DNA of 64,000 nucleotides from Bacteroidales bacterium (lineage in GTDB: Bacteria > Bacteroidota > Bacteroidia > Bacteroidales > UBA10428): the NCBI GenBank assembly GCA_016928305.1, contig JAFGKY010000004.1, forward strand, positions 1 through 64,000, written 5' to 3'. The number at the start of each line of letters is the position of its first letter. Position 1 is the stretch's first letter. The position numbers and the translations under genes were made by a program. This document shows, piece by piece, positions 35,064 to 46,200 of this stretch. The notes under the pieces were generated by a model. The model was not told the origin of the DNA. It saw only the letters and a list, made by a program, of their open reading frames with translations, and did not search any database.

Positions 35064-38000
35064 ATGAACGATATGAGAATCGGGATGGGTAACATACATT
35101 ATACTTTGTTAGTGATATGCATGTCCTTTGGCCTTAATCTTTGTGGCCGATCTTTTACTATTAATTTTACACACCTGGATGTCAATAACGGGCTGTCTCA
35201 TAACCAGGTCAATTGCATTTATAAGGACAGTCGAGGTTTTATGTGGTTCGGAACCATGTCGGGCTTAAATCGCTTTGATGGCTATACCTTTAAGATATAC
35301 CGGCATAATCCGGACGATTCTTCCAACATTAATGACAGTTATATCAGTTCCATTGAGGAAGATCACATGGGTAGGCTATGGATTCAAACACGTATAGGAT
35401 ATACAATATACAATCCCGAGACTGAATCATTTTCTGATAATATGAATGATTATCTCACCAGTATGGGTTTCCCTGCAAGCCAGGTGTCAGATGTATACAG
35501 GGACAGAGGAGGGATGCTATGGCTGACCCAGGTAAATACGGGCATTACAGGGTATGATCCTGAAAAACAGGATATCAGGACGATATGTCATATAGCAAAT
35601 GATGACAGATCTATCGTTTCAAATGATATTTCTGATTTTATACAGGACAATAACAAGGATTACTGGCTGATTACGCATAACGGTATCCTGCAAAAAATAG
35701 ACGGCAGAAGCTTTAATCTGGTATATAAAGACTTCAGGATACACCGAAAAAAAGGAGAGCACTGGATGCAATACCAGTTATTTGTCGATCATGATAACGA
35801 TATCTGGATATATACTTCAAATTATAGCAGTGGTGTCTATTTTCTGGATACCCGAACGAAAACTATACAGCTGATCAGCAAAGAATCCGGAGATTCACGC
35901 TTGAACAATAACACCATTAAGGGCATTATTCAGGATGATGACAATATGATATGGATAGGGACTGATCATGGCGGTATTAACCTGGTCAGAAAACATAATC
36001 AAACTGTGGATTACCTGGTTTCGAATCCTTATGATGAGAGGAGCCTGAATCATAACAGTATAACCTCATTATACAAAGATGATGCAGGTATTGTCTGGGT
36101 TGGAACCTTTAAGAAAGGAATCAATTATTATCATCCGGATATAATCAGGTTTGGGCTGGTAAGTCATCAGTCGCTTGATCCGGTTAACTATGACTATGAT
36201 GATGTAAATGCTTTTTTTGAAGATGAAAGAGGGAATCTCTGGATAGGAACAAATGGGGGAGGGCTGATTTATTTTGACCGAATAAATAATCGGTTCAGTC
36301 ATTTTCGCCATAATCCCTCTGATCCGAATAGTCTCAGCAATGATGTTATTATCAGTCTGTTTATCGACAGCAACAAAAAGCTTTGGATCGGGACATTCTA
36401 TGGTGGACTGAACTGCTTTGACGGCATCAGGTTTCTTCATTACCGTCATCATGCATCTGATCCGGGAAGCCTGGCCGATGATCGTGTATGGACAATTAAT
36501 GAAGATTCCGAAAATCGTCTCTGGATTGGAACATTGGGTGGAGGCTTAGACCTTCTTGACAGAAAAACCGGCTTGTTTAAACATTACAGATTCGGAGATG
36601 CTAATTCCGTCCAGTCCGATTTCATATTTTCCGTTACTGAAGACCGGGAGAAAAACCTGTGGATAGGAACTGCCCATGGAATTAGTATATTGGATAAACA
36701 AAGCGGAATCTTCAGGCATATTCTGCAGGAGCCTGGCAATAAGGAAGGACTGAGTAACAATAATATTATCAACATAACCTGTGACAGCAGGGGATGGATA
36801 TGGATAGGCACAAGAGAGGGACTGAACCTGTATAACCGGGAAAAATCTTCTTTCGTAAAAATTACCAGGGCCGACGGATTAGCCGATAACACTGTTTTAT
36901 CGATACTCGAAGATGAGAATGGTAACCTTTGGATGGCCACATCGTATGGCCTGTCTAATATGATTATCGATCCCAAATCAACACCGGACAACCTGAAATA
37001 TGTCGTTCTGAATTATGACGAACCGGATGGGCTCCAGGGTAAAGAATTCAATGAGCGATCCGCTTGCAGAACCAGGGGAGGGGAGCTGATTTTTGGAGGG
37101 GCCAAGGGATTTAACATTTTCAGACCCGGTGATATTAACATAAACAAAAACAAACCCGAAATCGTTTTTACCGGATTTGAAATCTACAATACACCCGTTA
37201 AAGTAAATGAAAGGATCAATGGCAGGATTGTGATGAAAAATGCCATAGCCAGTACAGATGAAATCGTTCTGAAGCATCGCGAAAATATGTTCTCCATTGA
37301 ATTCGCAGCACTTGACTATTTTCAGCCCCGGAAGAACAAATACAAATACAAGCTTGAGGGATTCAATACTAACTGGATCGATACGGATGCATCTTTAAGG
37401 AAGGCTACCTATACCAATCTGAATCCGGGCCATTATATGTTTCGCGTTATTGCATCGAACAACGACGGATACTGGAACGAATCAGGTGCCAGCATTAAAA
37501 TTACCGTGTTGCCTCCTTTCTGGAAAACAAAGGCTGCATTTCTTATCTATTTTATCGCAATAGCCTTATTGCTGTTATTATTGCGCTTTATCATACTTGA
37601 ACGTGAAAGAATGAATTTCCGTTTCCAGCAGGAACGCAAGGAAGCCAATCGCAGGCATGAAATCGATATGCTTAAGATCAAGTTCATTACAAACATAAGT
37701 CATGAATTCAGGACTCCATTATCACTGATCATTACACCCATTGAGAAGATATTGAAACATGTGGACAAAGTGGAAATAAAAGACCAGCTGTTGTTTATTT
37801 ACAGGAATGCCCGGCGACTGCTTAACCTTGTGAACCAATTGCTGGATTTCAGGCGGATGGAATATCAGCAGCTCAAGCTCTGTCCCGCATGGGGTGATAT
37901 CGTTACCTTTACCCGTGATATTACTTATTCCTTTTCTGATTTGGCTGAAAAGAAAAATATTGCATTGCTTTTTAAAACCAGTGTTGAGAATTTGCAAACC

Positions 38001-39260
38001 TTTTTCGATCATGATAAAGTGGAAAAAATCATTTTCAATCTTTTGTCAAATGCATTCAAATTTACACCGGTGAATGGTGAAATTACTGTATCCCTTGACC
38101 GGCAATCAAATGATGAACTGCCCGGAGGGAATGGCGATCCGTCTTTGTCCTGGGTGGTACTTAAGGTAAAGGATACAGGTATTGGAATACCTGAAGAAAA
38201 GCAGGAAAAAGTATTTGAGCAGTTTTTTCAGGATGACAATTTCCAGGTGCAGATCAACCAGGGAACAGGCATTGGATTGTCACTTGTAAGTGAATTTGTT
38301 AAACTGCACAAAGGCAGAATTATACTGGATAGCGAGCCGGGTAAAGGTAGCTGTTTTACGGTTTTGTTGCCGGTTATAGCCGAATCCGTTTTGAATGAGC
38401 TGCATACAGCGGATACCTTACAGGCCATTGGAGAGCCTGATCCGGCCCGGGATAAAATTCCCGGTCCGAAAGATAAGGATAAACCCACCGTATTGATTGT
38501 TGATGATAATGATGATTTTTTGTTTTATCTGAAGGATAACCTTAAAGCCCGATACAATATCCTTGAGGCTTCAAATGGAATAATGGGACTTAATATCGCA
38601 CGGAATAAGTCACCCGACCTGGTAGTCAGCGATATTATGATGCCCGGGATGGACGGTATCGTACTTTGCCGTACACTTAAAAACGACAGGCATACATCCC
38701 ATATTCCGGTTATCCTTCTTACCGCAAGAACTTCTGAAACACAACGGATGGAAGGCTTTGAAACAGGAGCTGATGAATACATTACAAAGCCTTTTAGTTT
38801 CGAGTTACTTGAATCAAGAATAAAAAACCTCATTCATCAACGGGAAATTCTCAAAAAAACATTCCAAAAACGATTTGATCTGACTCCTTCCGAAATTCAG
38901 GTAACATCACTCGATGAAAAATTGATCCGGAAGGCCATTTCCATCGTGGAAAAAAACATGGCAAACACCGAGTTTTCAGTTGATCAACTGGCCAGGGAAA
39001 TAGGGATGAGCAGGGTTCATTTGTATAAAAAACTTACTTCACTTACCGGGAAATCACCCATTGAATTCATCCGTGTGATCCGGCTGAGAAGAGCTGTACG
39101 CCTGGTAGAAAAAAGCCAGCTTTCAATAGCTGAAATTGCGTACCAGGTTGGCTTTAACAATCCAAAATATTTTACCCGTTATTTTAAGGAGGAATTTAAA
39201 ATATTGCCATCCGAATACGCTTCGAAAATAACCAGTGAAAATAACCTTCAAATAGATTAG
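35064..39260 (+). CDS. Hybrid two-component system sensor-regulator (HTCS)
   Basis: A 1398-residue one-protein signalling system. The ATG at 35064 is chosen over an in-frame TTG four codons earlier. Order: signal/anchor region (1 to about 30), a double propeller of reg_prop repeats (about 40-675, repeats like RGFMWFGTMSGLNRFDG), a Y_Y_Y domain (about 755-820), a membrane helix (about 822-843), HisKA with the phospho-acceptor His in NISHEFRTPLSLI (about 880), HATPase with GTGIGLSLV, a receiver with the phospho-acceptor Asp in VVSDIMMPGMDG (about 1189), and an AraC-type DNA-binding domain (about 1306-1392). Such proteins usually sense oligosaccharides and control glycan-use genes; the GH5 gene downstream is a likely target. 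Confidence 0.95.
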   Translation: MNDMRIGMGNIHYTLLVICMSFGLNLCGRSFTINFTHLDVNNGLSHNQVNCIYKDSRGFMWFGTMSGLNRFDGYTFKIYRHNPDDSSNINDSYISSIEEDHMGRLWIQTRIGYTIYNPETESFSDNMNDYLTSMGFPASQVSDVYRDRGGMLWLTQVNTGITGYDPEKQDIRTICHIANDDRSIVSNDISDFIQDNNKDYWLITHNGILQKIDGRSFNLVYKDFRIHRKKGEHWMQYQLFVDHDNDIWIYTSNYSSGVYFLDTRTKTIQLISKESGDSRLNNNTIKGIIQDDDNMIWIGTDHGGINLVRKHNQTVDYLVSNPYDERSLNHNSITSLYKDDAGIVWVGTFKKGINYYHPDIIRFGLVSHQSLDPVNYDYDDVNAFFEDERGNLWIGTNGGGLIYFDRINNRFSHFRHNPSDPNSLSNDVIISLFIDSNKKLWIGTFYGGLNCFDGIRFLHYRHHASDPGSLADDRVWTINEDSENRLWIGTLGGGLDLLDRKTGLFKHYRFGDANSVQSDFIFSVTEDREKNLWIGTAHGISILDKQSGIFRHILQEPGNKEGLSNNNIINITCDSRGWIWIGTREGLNLYNREKSSFVKITRADGLADNTVLSILEDENGNLWMATSYGLSNMIIDPKSTPDNLKYVVLNYDEPDGLQGKEFNERSACRTRGGELIFGGAKGFNIFRPGDININKNKPEIVFTGFEIYNTPVKVNERINGRIVMKNAIASTDEIVLKHRENMFSIEFAALDYFQPRKNKYKYKLEGFNTNWIDTDASLRKATYTNLNPGHYMFRVIASNNDGYWNESGASIKITVLPPFWKTKAAFLIYFIAIALLLLLLRFIILERERMNFRFQQERKEANRRHEIDMLKIKFITNISHEFRTPLSLIITPIEKILKHVDKVEIKDQLLFIYRNARRLLNLVNQLLDFRRMEYQQLKLCPAWGDIVTFTRDITYSFSDLAEKKNIALLFKTSVENLQTFFDHDKVEKIIFNLLSNAFKFTPVNGEITVSLDRQSNDELPGGNGDPSLSWVVLKVKDTGIGIPEEKQEKVFEQFFQDDNFQVQINQGTGIGLSLVSEFVKLHKGRIILDSEPGKGSCFTVLLPVIAESVLNELHTADTLQAIGEPDPARDKIPGPKDKDKPTVLIVDDNDDFLFYLKDNLKARYNILEASNGIMGLNIARNKSPDLVVSDIMMPGMDGIVLCRTLKNDRHTSHIPVILLTARTSETQRMEGFETGADEYITKPFSFELLESRIKNLIHQREILKKTFQKRFDLTPSEIQVTSLDEKLIRKAISIVEKNMANTEFSVDQLAREIGMSRVHLYKKLTSLTGKSPIEFIRVIRLRRAVRLVEKSQLSIAEIAYQVGFNNPKYFTRYFKEEFKILPSEYASKITSENNLQID

Positions 39261-39463
39261 TTCAGCTTATTTGTTCTATTTACAGGGTAAAGCGATTATA
39301 GGGTCGGCTTTAACATGCTGTAATAGGAATCAAGAAATGAATATTTGATTCATTGTCTTAACAAACAATACCCTTTTGTGAAAGATTCTGAGCCCGCTAT
39401 TTCTTTAAGATGATATACATTTGGAACAATTCAGAATTATAAATATCTAAATATAATATTTCT

Positions 39464-39568
39464 GTGAGTTCTCCCGATTTGAAGAGGCGGTACCGGTTGA
39501 TTCTGATTCTTGAGATTGTGCTGGTAACATTAATAGCCGCCGCTGTCGCATTGATCATAATTCTCTGA
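39464..39568 (+). CDS. Possible 34-residue single-helix membrane peptide
   Basis: A GTG-started frame encodes a peptide with a charged N-terminus (SSPDLKRRYR) followed by about 22 uninterrupted hydrophobic residues ending at the stop. The composition fits an N-in membrane helix. It lies in the 470-bp spacer 39261-39730 between the hybrid sensor and the GH5 gene, which otherwise shows nothing recognisable. There is no homologue I recognise, so this could be chance. Confidence 0.3.
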   Translation: MSSPDLKRRYRLILILEIVLVTLIAAAVALIIIL

Positions 39569-39730
39569 CAAATCCTGACCACCACCACGACCCGGTTGAA
39601 AAGCAAAAGTCTGCAAGTATATAACTTCTAAAACTATTTTTTTATCATTGCCATAAATAGAAATGAATGCTGGAGAATGAAAATGAAACACTAATACTTG
39701 ATTAATTGCATAAATAATATTTATAAGCCT

Positions 39731-41224
39731 ATGAAGAATCTTTTAATACTGTTAATGCTAATTCCGTTAGTGATCATTGCCCGTTCTGAAAGTACATACA
39801 ATAAGGACTTTGATCTTATTGCTGATATACCGGAACAGAATGATGAACGATTTATACCCGTGCCGGACGATATTGAACCTGACACAACCGGTATGAGTAT
39901 TATGACTTCTGTGGAATTGTCTGAGAAAATGGTCCCGGGATGGAATGTCGGCAACTGCCTTGAAGCAACACCCGGAGGTGAAACCTCATGGGGTAATCCA
40001 TTAATTTCACAGGTTCTCATTGATTCCGTGAAAGCAGCCGGTTTTAAAGCCATTCGCATCCCGGTGGCGTGGAGTAAATTCTCGGATACGTCAACTTATA
40101 CGATTAAAACTGAACTGCTGGAAAGGGTTAAAGAGGTAATTGACTATGTGTTGAATGACAGTATGTATGCCATCATTAATTGTCACTGGGATGGCGGTTG
40201 GATGCAACCAACCTATGCTATGCAGGATTATGTGAATTACCGTTTAGCTGTAATGTGGGAGCAGATAGCCATGTATTTCCGTGATTATGACCATCGCCTT
40301 TTATTTGCAGGTACAAATGAGGTAACGGTCGAAGGCTATTATGGACCACCAAACACGGAATATGCCGCCGTTCAAAATAGTTTTAACCAGACCTTTGTTA
40401 CGACGGTCAGGTCGACTGGCGGACGAAATGTATATCGTTACCTGGTTGTGCAGGGATTTAACACAAATATCAATTACACGATCAGTACTTTCTTGATCCC
40501 TGAGGATATTATTGAAAACAGGCTTATGGTTGAGGTTCATTATTACGATCCCTATAATTTTGCTTTGAATTCCGCTAGTAATATCACACAATGGGGAATG
40601 TATGCCACGGATCCCTTAAAAACAGAAACCTGGGCCAATGAAGCCTATGCGGATAACCAGTTCTTAAAAATGAAAACCAATTATGTCGATAAGGGCTATG
40701 CTGTTATCCTGGGTGAATACGGTGCCATATCGCGTTTGAGCCTGGGCAGTGATGAACTCAATAACGACCATGCCGAATACAGAAAATATTATATCGGATA
40801 TATTACCGCATCCATTATAAGCCGGGGATTGGTCCCCTTTTATTGGGATAACGGTTATACGGGAGACCATGCATTTGGTCTTTTTAACCGGGCGACAGGA
40901 GCCCGGGTATACCGTGATATCATAAATGCGATCATGGTTGCTGCTGATTCAAGTGAAGTAATTACCGATGTATCAGATGATATAGTCAATTCAGAGATGC
41001 TGAAATTATATCCAAATCCGGCAAAGGGAGAACTCAACCTTGAACTGTATATTACCGACGGTAAATATTGTCAGTTGTACGATGTGAATGGTCAAATAAT
41101 CAGGGTTTTCAGTGTAAGCAGAGGCATTAACCGCTATGATATTCATAACCTGAAAGCCGGCCTGTATTTCGTAAGGATATCAACTCCAACAGGAATCCTT
41201 ATGACAAAATTCCTGAAACAATAA
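39731..41224 (+). CDS. Secreted GH5 glycoside hydrolase with T9SS sorting domain
   Basis: A 497-residue exported enzyme. The ATG at 39731 (MKNLLILLMLIPLVIIARSE, a signal peptide) is preferred over a TTG 11 codons upstream. The catalytic domain (about 60-410) is GH5: WNVGNCLEA near the N-terminus, INCHWDGGW, the acid/base Glu in FAGTNEVTVEG (about 196), VHYYDPY, and the nucleophile Glu in VILGEYGAI (about 329). Cellulase/endoglucanase or related beta-glucan activity is the usual GH5 function of this type. The last 75 residues (LKLYPNPAKGELNLEL to MTKFLKQ) form a T9SS type A sorting domain, so the enzyme is probably secreted or surface-attached. Confidence 0.9.
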   Translation: MKNLLILLMLIPLVIIARSESTYNKDFDLIADIPEQNDERFIPVPDDIEPDTTGMSIMTSVELSEKMVPGWNVGNCLEATPGGETSWGNPLISQVLIDSVKAAGFKAIRIPVAWSKFSDTSTYTIKTELLERVKEVIDYVLNDSMYAIINCHWDGGWMQPTYAMQDYVNYRLAVMWEQIAMYFRDYDHRLLFAGTNEVTVEGYYGPPNTEYAAVQNSFNQTFVTTVRSTGGRNVYRYLVVQGFNTNINYTISTFLIPEDIIENRLMVEVHYYDPYNFALNSASNITQWGMYATDPLKTETWANEAYADNQFLKMKTNYVDKGYAVILGEYGAISRLSLGSDELNNDHAEYRKYYIGYITASIISRGLVPFYWDNGYTGDHAFGLFNRATGARVYRDIINAIMVAADSSEVITDVSDDIVNSEMLKLYPNPAKGELNLELYITDGKYCQLYDVNGQIIRVFSVSRGINRYDIHNLKAGLYFVRISTPTGILMTKFLKQ

Positions 41225-41238
41225 CCAAATTATATTCT

Positions 41239-41283
41239 CCTCTCCTTCAGGAGAGGGGTCAGGCCTGCCTGCCGGCAGGCAGG
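41239..41283. terminator. Bidirectional palindromic terminator between convergent genes
   Basis: Two hairpins fill the 67-bp gap between convergent stop codons (41224 and 41292): CTCTCCTtcAGGAGAG-like near 41240-41256, and the perfect 20-bp palindrome CCTGCCTGCCGGCAGGCAGG at 41264-41283. Long T-runs are lacking, but position and strength fit a bidirectional terminator. The string also looks like a widely dispersed Bacteroidota intergenic element. Confidence 0.65.
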
Positions 41284-41291
41284 GGTGAGGC

Positions 41292-43226
41292 TTACTCCAC
41301 CGTTATCTTCACTATATAATTCTTGTTATGATTACCGGTTGTAACGGATAATCTACCGATATATAACCCGGAACGTACCTGCGGACTCCATTTAAATTCA
41401 TGAATTCCGGCCTTCAGCTGTCCCTGGCTGAGTGTCTGTATATGTTTACCGTCCACGGAATATATTTCCAGAAAAACAAGAGCATTTTGTTCCAGGTTGA
41501 ATTGAAATGTTGCTGAAGTTTTAACCGGATTCGGATAAATTAACAAGGACGATGTCAGCTGGTGCTCAGGAATGCTGTTTAGCAAATCGGTTACATACAG
41601 TAGTTCTATACCGTTGCCGGTTTTCAGGTTACGCGTATATTGTTTATTGGTGGCGTTATTCCAATGCTCATGGGTTCCCATGCTTGACAATGCCAATCCG
41701 TCATTTTCCGGGTCATAGGTGATGCCATTTGGCCAGTTTGTCGGATCAGCAGCCTGATGCAGGTAGTCGTCCGTTCCTTCAAATCGAGGGTAAGGCCCTT
41801 TATCTTCATCGGCCGGAGAACCTTCGGTCGGGTGGGCTTCGTCGAATTCTTCATAAAGGAAATCATAGCATACCGATTCTATGGCAACCGGATCGAGCGA
41901 GAGGAATAATGAATTGGGCCAATCGCCATTGAATGGTGCCATGCGCCATTTGATGGGCGGGTGTCCCCAGTTGACTGAACTCCAGAGGCCATCGACAAGA
42001 TGAAGAATGGTTTTTCCTCCGAGATCCTTATGTCCCATGATATCAACGAAACAGCGGTATGCGCCATAATTGCCATTAACAGCTTCTCCCGATGCCTGCG
42101 GACAAGGTAAGGAATAATGAAGATGCTCGGCTCCACTGGTGCTCTTGGTGTAAGCACCTATAGAACCAAAATGATTCTTACAGCTAATTGAGATGCCTGC
42201 ACGATGATGCTTTTTGAAGACCGGGAGATTGATCAGGTAAGCTGCATCGAGATATGCCTGAGGCAGTGCATCTTCAAAATGATTTTCTCCGGGGTCACTG
42301 GAAATAAGTACCATATCCACAGACGGTTCAGCCAGAACACGACCCTCTCCCCATCCCCAGTAAACCACATTGGGAAAAGCATCATGCAAATGGTTGTATG
42401 TGACATCATTCAGTGAACAGTTGGGATCACCAATAGAGATATTGCTTTGCGCAACACCTACAACATTCACCAGTTGGTCAAGTACGGCAAGGGCAACCTG
42501 CGGAGAAGTATTGATAGCCGGATCGCCGCCCCATATGCCATTCATATTCATTTTGATGGCGATCTTTTCACCCGCGGTATAACCCAAATCCCCTTTGTCG
42601 TGATTGTTGTTGTAGAAACGAAAAATGGCATCCCATGCAGCGGATTCTGAGGAGGTTCCTGTAAGTTGCTGTATTCCGGCAACAACCATGAGGTTAACTT
42701 CCGACTGCTTTGTATTGCCATCCATATACCAGAAATCATTATATGTATTTGTACAATTTTTATCCGTGGCATCCGGACTGTGTACCCATACTACTCTTCC
42801 GGGAAAAATACCTTTGGCAACACCAATGGGCTCGTTTGGTGTTTGTGGTTCCTGTAAAACAGCAGTTGCAGAAGCCGTCTGGTTGGTACTGATAATCGTC
42901 CATGCGCCGGCACCCAAACCCAGCATTAAGCACATGGCAGCCAGCAGATATCTTGACTGATATATACGTTGCTGTGCTTTCCTGAAGAAGAATGTGATAC
43001 CGGTAATGCCGATTATATAAGTAATAAATGAAGCCGCCAGCGGTGCTGTGGCTTTCATACAGGGGTAATACACACGACTTGGCTTGGGGATTACCCGGAT
43101 GAGAAACCAGGCCGTTGATAACACTCCCAACAGGATGAAAATTACCCGTGATGGAACATGCTGTGTCCTGAGAAATGAAAATATCCTTTCTTTCCATGTT
43201 GATTTCAAATCCCGAATGTTTTTCAT
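41292..43226 (-). CDS. Membrane-anchored DUF362 protein with T9SS sorting domain (paralogue 1)
   Basis: A 644-residue protein. Three hydrophobic segments lie at about 28-44, 62-80 and 93-111, with the conserved linker RVIPKPSRVYYPC between the first two. The DUF362 domain (about 130-530) includes FPGRVVWVHSPDATDKNCTN, GDLGYTAGEKIAIKMN, KKHHRAGISISCKNHFGS and DPVAIESVCYDFL. The C-terminus (SSLLIYPNPVKTSATFQFNL to the end) is a T9SS type A sorting domain. DUF362 domains are otherwise linked to iron-sulfur proteins, but no ferredoxin cysteines are seen here. Function unknown. First described of three tandem paralogues (last in transcription). Confidence 0.85.
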   Translation of the reverse strand: MKNIRDLKSTWKERIFSFLRTQHVPSRVIFILLGVLSTAWFLIRVIPKPSRVYYPCMKATAPLAASFITYIIGITGITFFFRKAQQRIYQSRYLLAAMCLMLGLGAGAWTIISTNQTASATAVLQEPQTPNEPIGVAKGIFPGRVVWVHSPDATDKNCTNTYNDFWYMDGNTKQSEVNLMVVAGIQQLTGTSSESAAWDAIFRFYNNNHDKGDLGYTAGEKIAIKMNMNGIWGGDPAINTSPQVALAVLDQLVNVVGVAQSNISIGDPNCSLNDVTYNHLHDAFPNVVYWGWGEGRVLAEPSVDMVLISSDPGENHFEDALPQAYLDAAYLINLPVFKKHHRAGISISCKNHFGSIGAYTKSTSGAEHLHYSLPCPQASGEAVNGNYGAYRCFVDIMGHKDLGGKTILHLVDGLWSSVNWGHPPIKWRMAPFNGDWPNSLFLSLDPVAIESVCYDFLYEEFDEAHPTEGSPADEDKGPYPRFEGTDDYLHQAADPTNWPNGITYDPENDGLALSSMGTHEHWNNATNKQYTRNLKTGNGIELLYVTDLLNSIPEHQLTSSLLIYPNPVKTSATFQFNLEQNALVFLEIYSVDGKHIQTLSQGQLKAGIHEFKWSPQVRSGLYIGRLSVTTGNHNKNYIVKITVE

Positions 43227-43278
43227 TTATAATATCTTTTAATGATTTTTATTGCAATAAAATCCCTCATTAATAAAA

Positions 43279-46200
43279 CTACAGGATCGTAAACTTTATC
43301 TTTTTACTGAATGTCTCTCCTGTGACCTGCATAATATAAACCCCTGTCGGATACTTTGCCTTGTCTGATATATCCATAATGAACCTGAAATCTTTTCCAT
43401 AGTTATAAAAGTCAACAGGTGTAGCAATCAGTTGTCCGCTTATCGTATAAATGTTTACACGGATCTGAGTTTTCTCCTGTCTGCCCTGCAGATAAATATA
43501 ATCGTTAGCAGGGTTAGGATAGGCAACAATAAAATCAGCGATGGCTTCTGACGCTGGTATGCTGCTGAACTCATCTTTGGTAGTAAAATTCCAATATTCC
43601 GACCAGGGCCCTTCACTACCGGCACGCGTGGCGGCAACACGCCAGAAATACTGTTGTTTATTGTCCAACCCGCTTAAACTGTATGTAGTTGTATATATGT
43701 CTTCACCGACATGTGCAGGATTCACAAAATCTCCTGCCGTATCCACCTGGAGCATATAAGCGATAGCCCCCGACACAGGATTCCAGGTAAGCATAATGTC
43801 AGCTTCGATATCTGTTGAATTATTAGCCGGTGAAATCAAACCGGGTGCCCTCAATACAACCAATCCCGGAATATAGGAAAACAATTCGATACCGGCAGGA
43901 GTGGCTACCCAGATATTACCATTCATGTCTGACGTAATGTGATTAATGGTATTGTTGATCAGCCCTTCCTCTTCGGTATAGTTATACCAGTCAGCACCTG
44001 TATGTACTGTTAAACCCTCTGTTGTCCCATACCAGATATTGTTATCCTTATCAACGAATACAGCAACCACGTTGTTGTTTACCAGGCCCGAATCGGTTTT
44101 GTATTGTGTCCATCCTTCCTTGGTGATATGGGAATTATGCATGGCTGCCCCGTCATCGGTGCCGTACCATTGAGCCTCTCCTTTTACAGCTATGGCCTGA
44201 ACGTTATCCGAATTTATATAGGACCAGGGCTGACCATACGCTGAAGCTCCCGTGAAACCATCTACTGCATCATAACTCATTCTGGCGATACCTTTGCCGG
44301 CTGTGCTGATGAATGCCTGTGAATCGATGTCGTATGATTCGATATCGGTAATGGCATAATCCGATACTTTAAAATATTGATGATTGACATCCTTAAATGA
44401 GTCGATGGATGCCCATTGGTCCCCACGGAATACTGAGATGGCTGAGTCTGTCGCTATCCAGCGGTTATGACGAATATCCACGGCCACGTTGGAGACGTTG
44501 TTGCCTGCAATGCTTGAATTATCCTTATGGTATGTTGTAGCTGAAGTTATACCATCTAAATTGTAGGAGGCAACGGTGAGACCGCTGTCGGTTGCCATCC
44601 AAAGTTCGGTACCATAGGCGGTGCGTTCATAAGCTATGTCCTTGATATTTCCATTCAGTAAAACAACATCACCGTTTGCCAGTGTGTCATTTTTAACAAA
44701 TACGGTCCATGTGCTGTCATCATACCGCGCAAGTCCCTCATGGGTGCCAATCCATTTTACATTGGAAGAATCCACGTAGATGACATTCACATTATTGTCC
44801 GGAAGATCACTGTTCTCAGCAGTAAGGGTTGATGAAATGATAATTTTTTCGCTGTCAACCAGCAGAAGTTCAATACCATTGCCTGTTTTGAGGTTACGGG
44901 AATACTGCTTGTTAAGGGGATCGTTCCAATGCTCTTTAACCCCAAGGCTTGGCAGTATGGAACCATCTCCTTCGGGGTCATAATTGATATTGTCAGGCCA
45001 GTACGAGGAATCGGCTGACTGGAAGAGGTAATCGTCAACACCCGATATGTAAGGGTATTTAATATTGGAAGCCTTGTTCTTGTATTCTTCAAGCAGGAAA
45101 TCAAACCCTACTGATTCTATGGCAACCGGATCCTGAGACAGAAACAGAGAATTGGGATAGTCGTTGCTAAATGGAGCCATTTGCCATTTTTCAACAATGC
45201 CTTCCCAGTTCCTGCCTGCCCATATACCGTCAACAATATAAAACAAGGTTTTTCCTCCCAGTTGCTCATGGCCTAAATAATCAACGGTATGCCTGTATTT
45301 ACCGTATCCCTGACTGTTTGCAGGTAATGAGTAATGCATAAAATAGGCGTATTGTTCACTCGGGGACTGGTTGGAGGCAATTATGGAACCCTGGTGATTT
45401 TTGGCTCCCATGGTAATACCTCCCTCATTATGGGTTTTCAGGCAGGACATATTGATAAAGTAAGCCGCATTGACATATTCCTGAGGCAAGCGTGACTGAT
45501 ATTGTCCATCGCTGAATTTCATTAAAGCTTCACTGGTGGGGACTGTCTGTTCTCTTCCATTATATCCAAAACCGTCCATATAATGTACATCAGGGAACTC
45601 GGGATGCATCATATCCCAGTAAACATCATGAAATTTCCTGTAGGGGTCGCCCAGGTATATATCCGACTGTTGAACACCAACTACATTAACCAGCTGCCTG
45701 AGAATGGCCAGACAGAGCTGAGGTGTGGCATCCATGTGATCAAGCCAGCTGAGTTTCTCCGTCAGGTTTCTGTATCCTGAACTGCCGGATGTGGTAAGGT
45801 TAATTTTAATATAAATCTTCTCTCCGGCGGTATAACCGACAGAACCTTTGCCGTGGTTTTGATTATAGTATATAAAAACATCATTCCAGGCTTGTTCAAT
45901 ATCATTCTTCCCGGCCAGTTGTCTGATTCCTTTCGACAACATGCTTTCAACCGTTGGCAGATCGGTATTCTGAAACCAGTAATCGCCTGCAGTATTCGTA
46001 CAGGTAGAATCAGTGGCGTTACGATCATAAACCCATACAACCCTACCGGGAAATATTCCTTTGGCAATACCGATCGGATTATTGGGATCCTCTTGTATAT
46101 TTACAATATTAGGTCGTGCAGATCCCGGAGTAAAAGGAATTGTCAGAAATCCTGAAAGTGCGGCACCAGCGAGAAAAAGTAACGCCATTGTATATTTTGA

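Noticed and set aside
39397..39606. 69-codon minus-strand frame in the spacer before the GH5 gene
   Set aside because: Poor composition and antisense to the hydrophobic small frame; nothing supports it.
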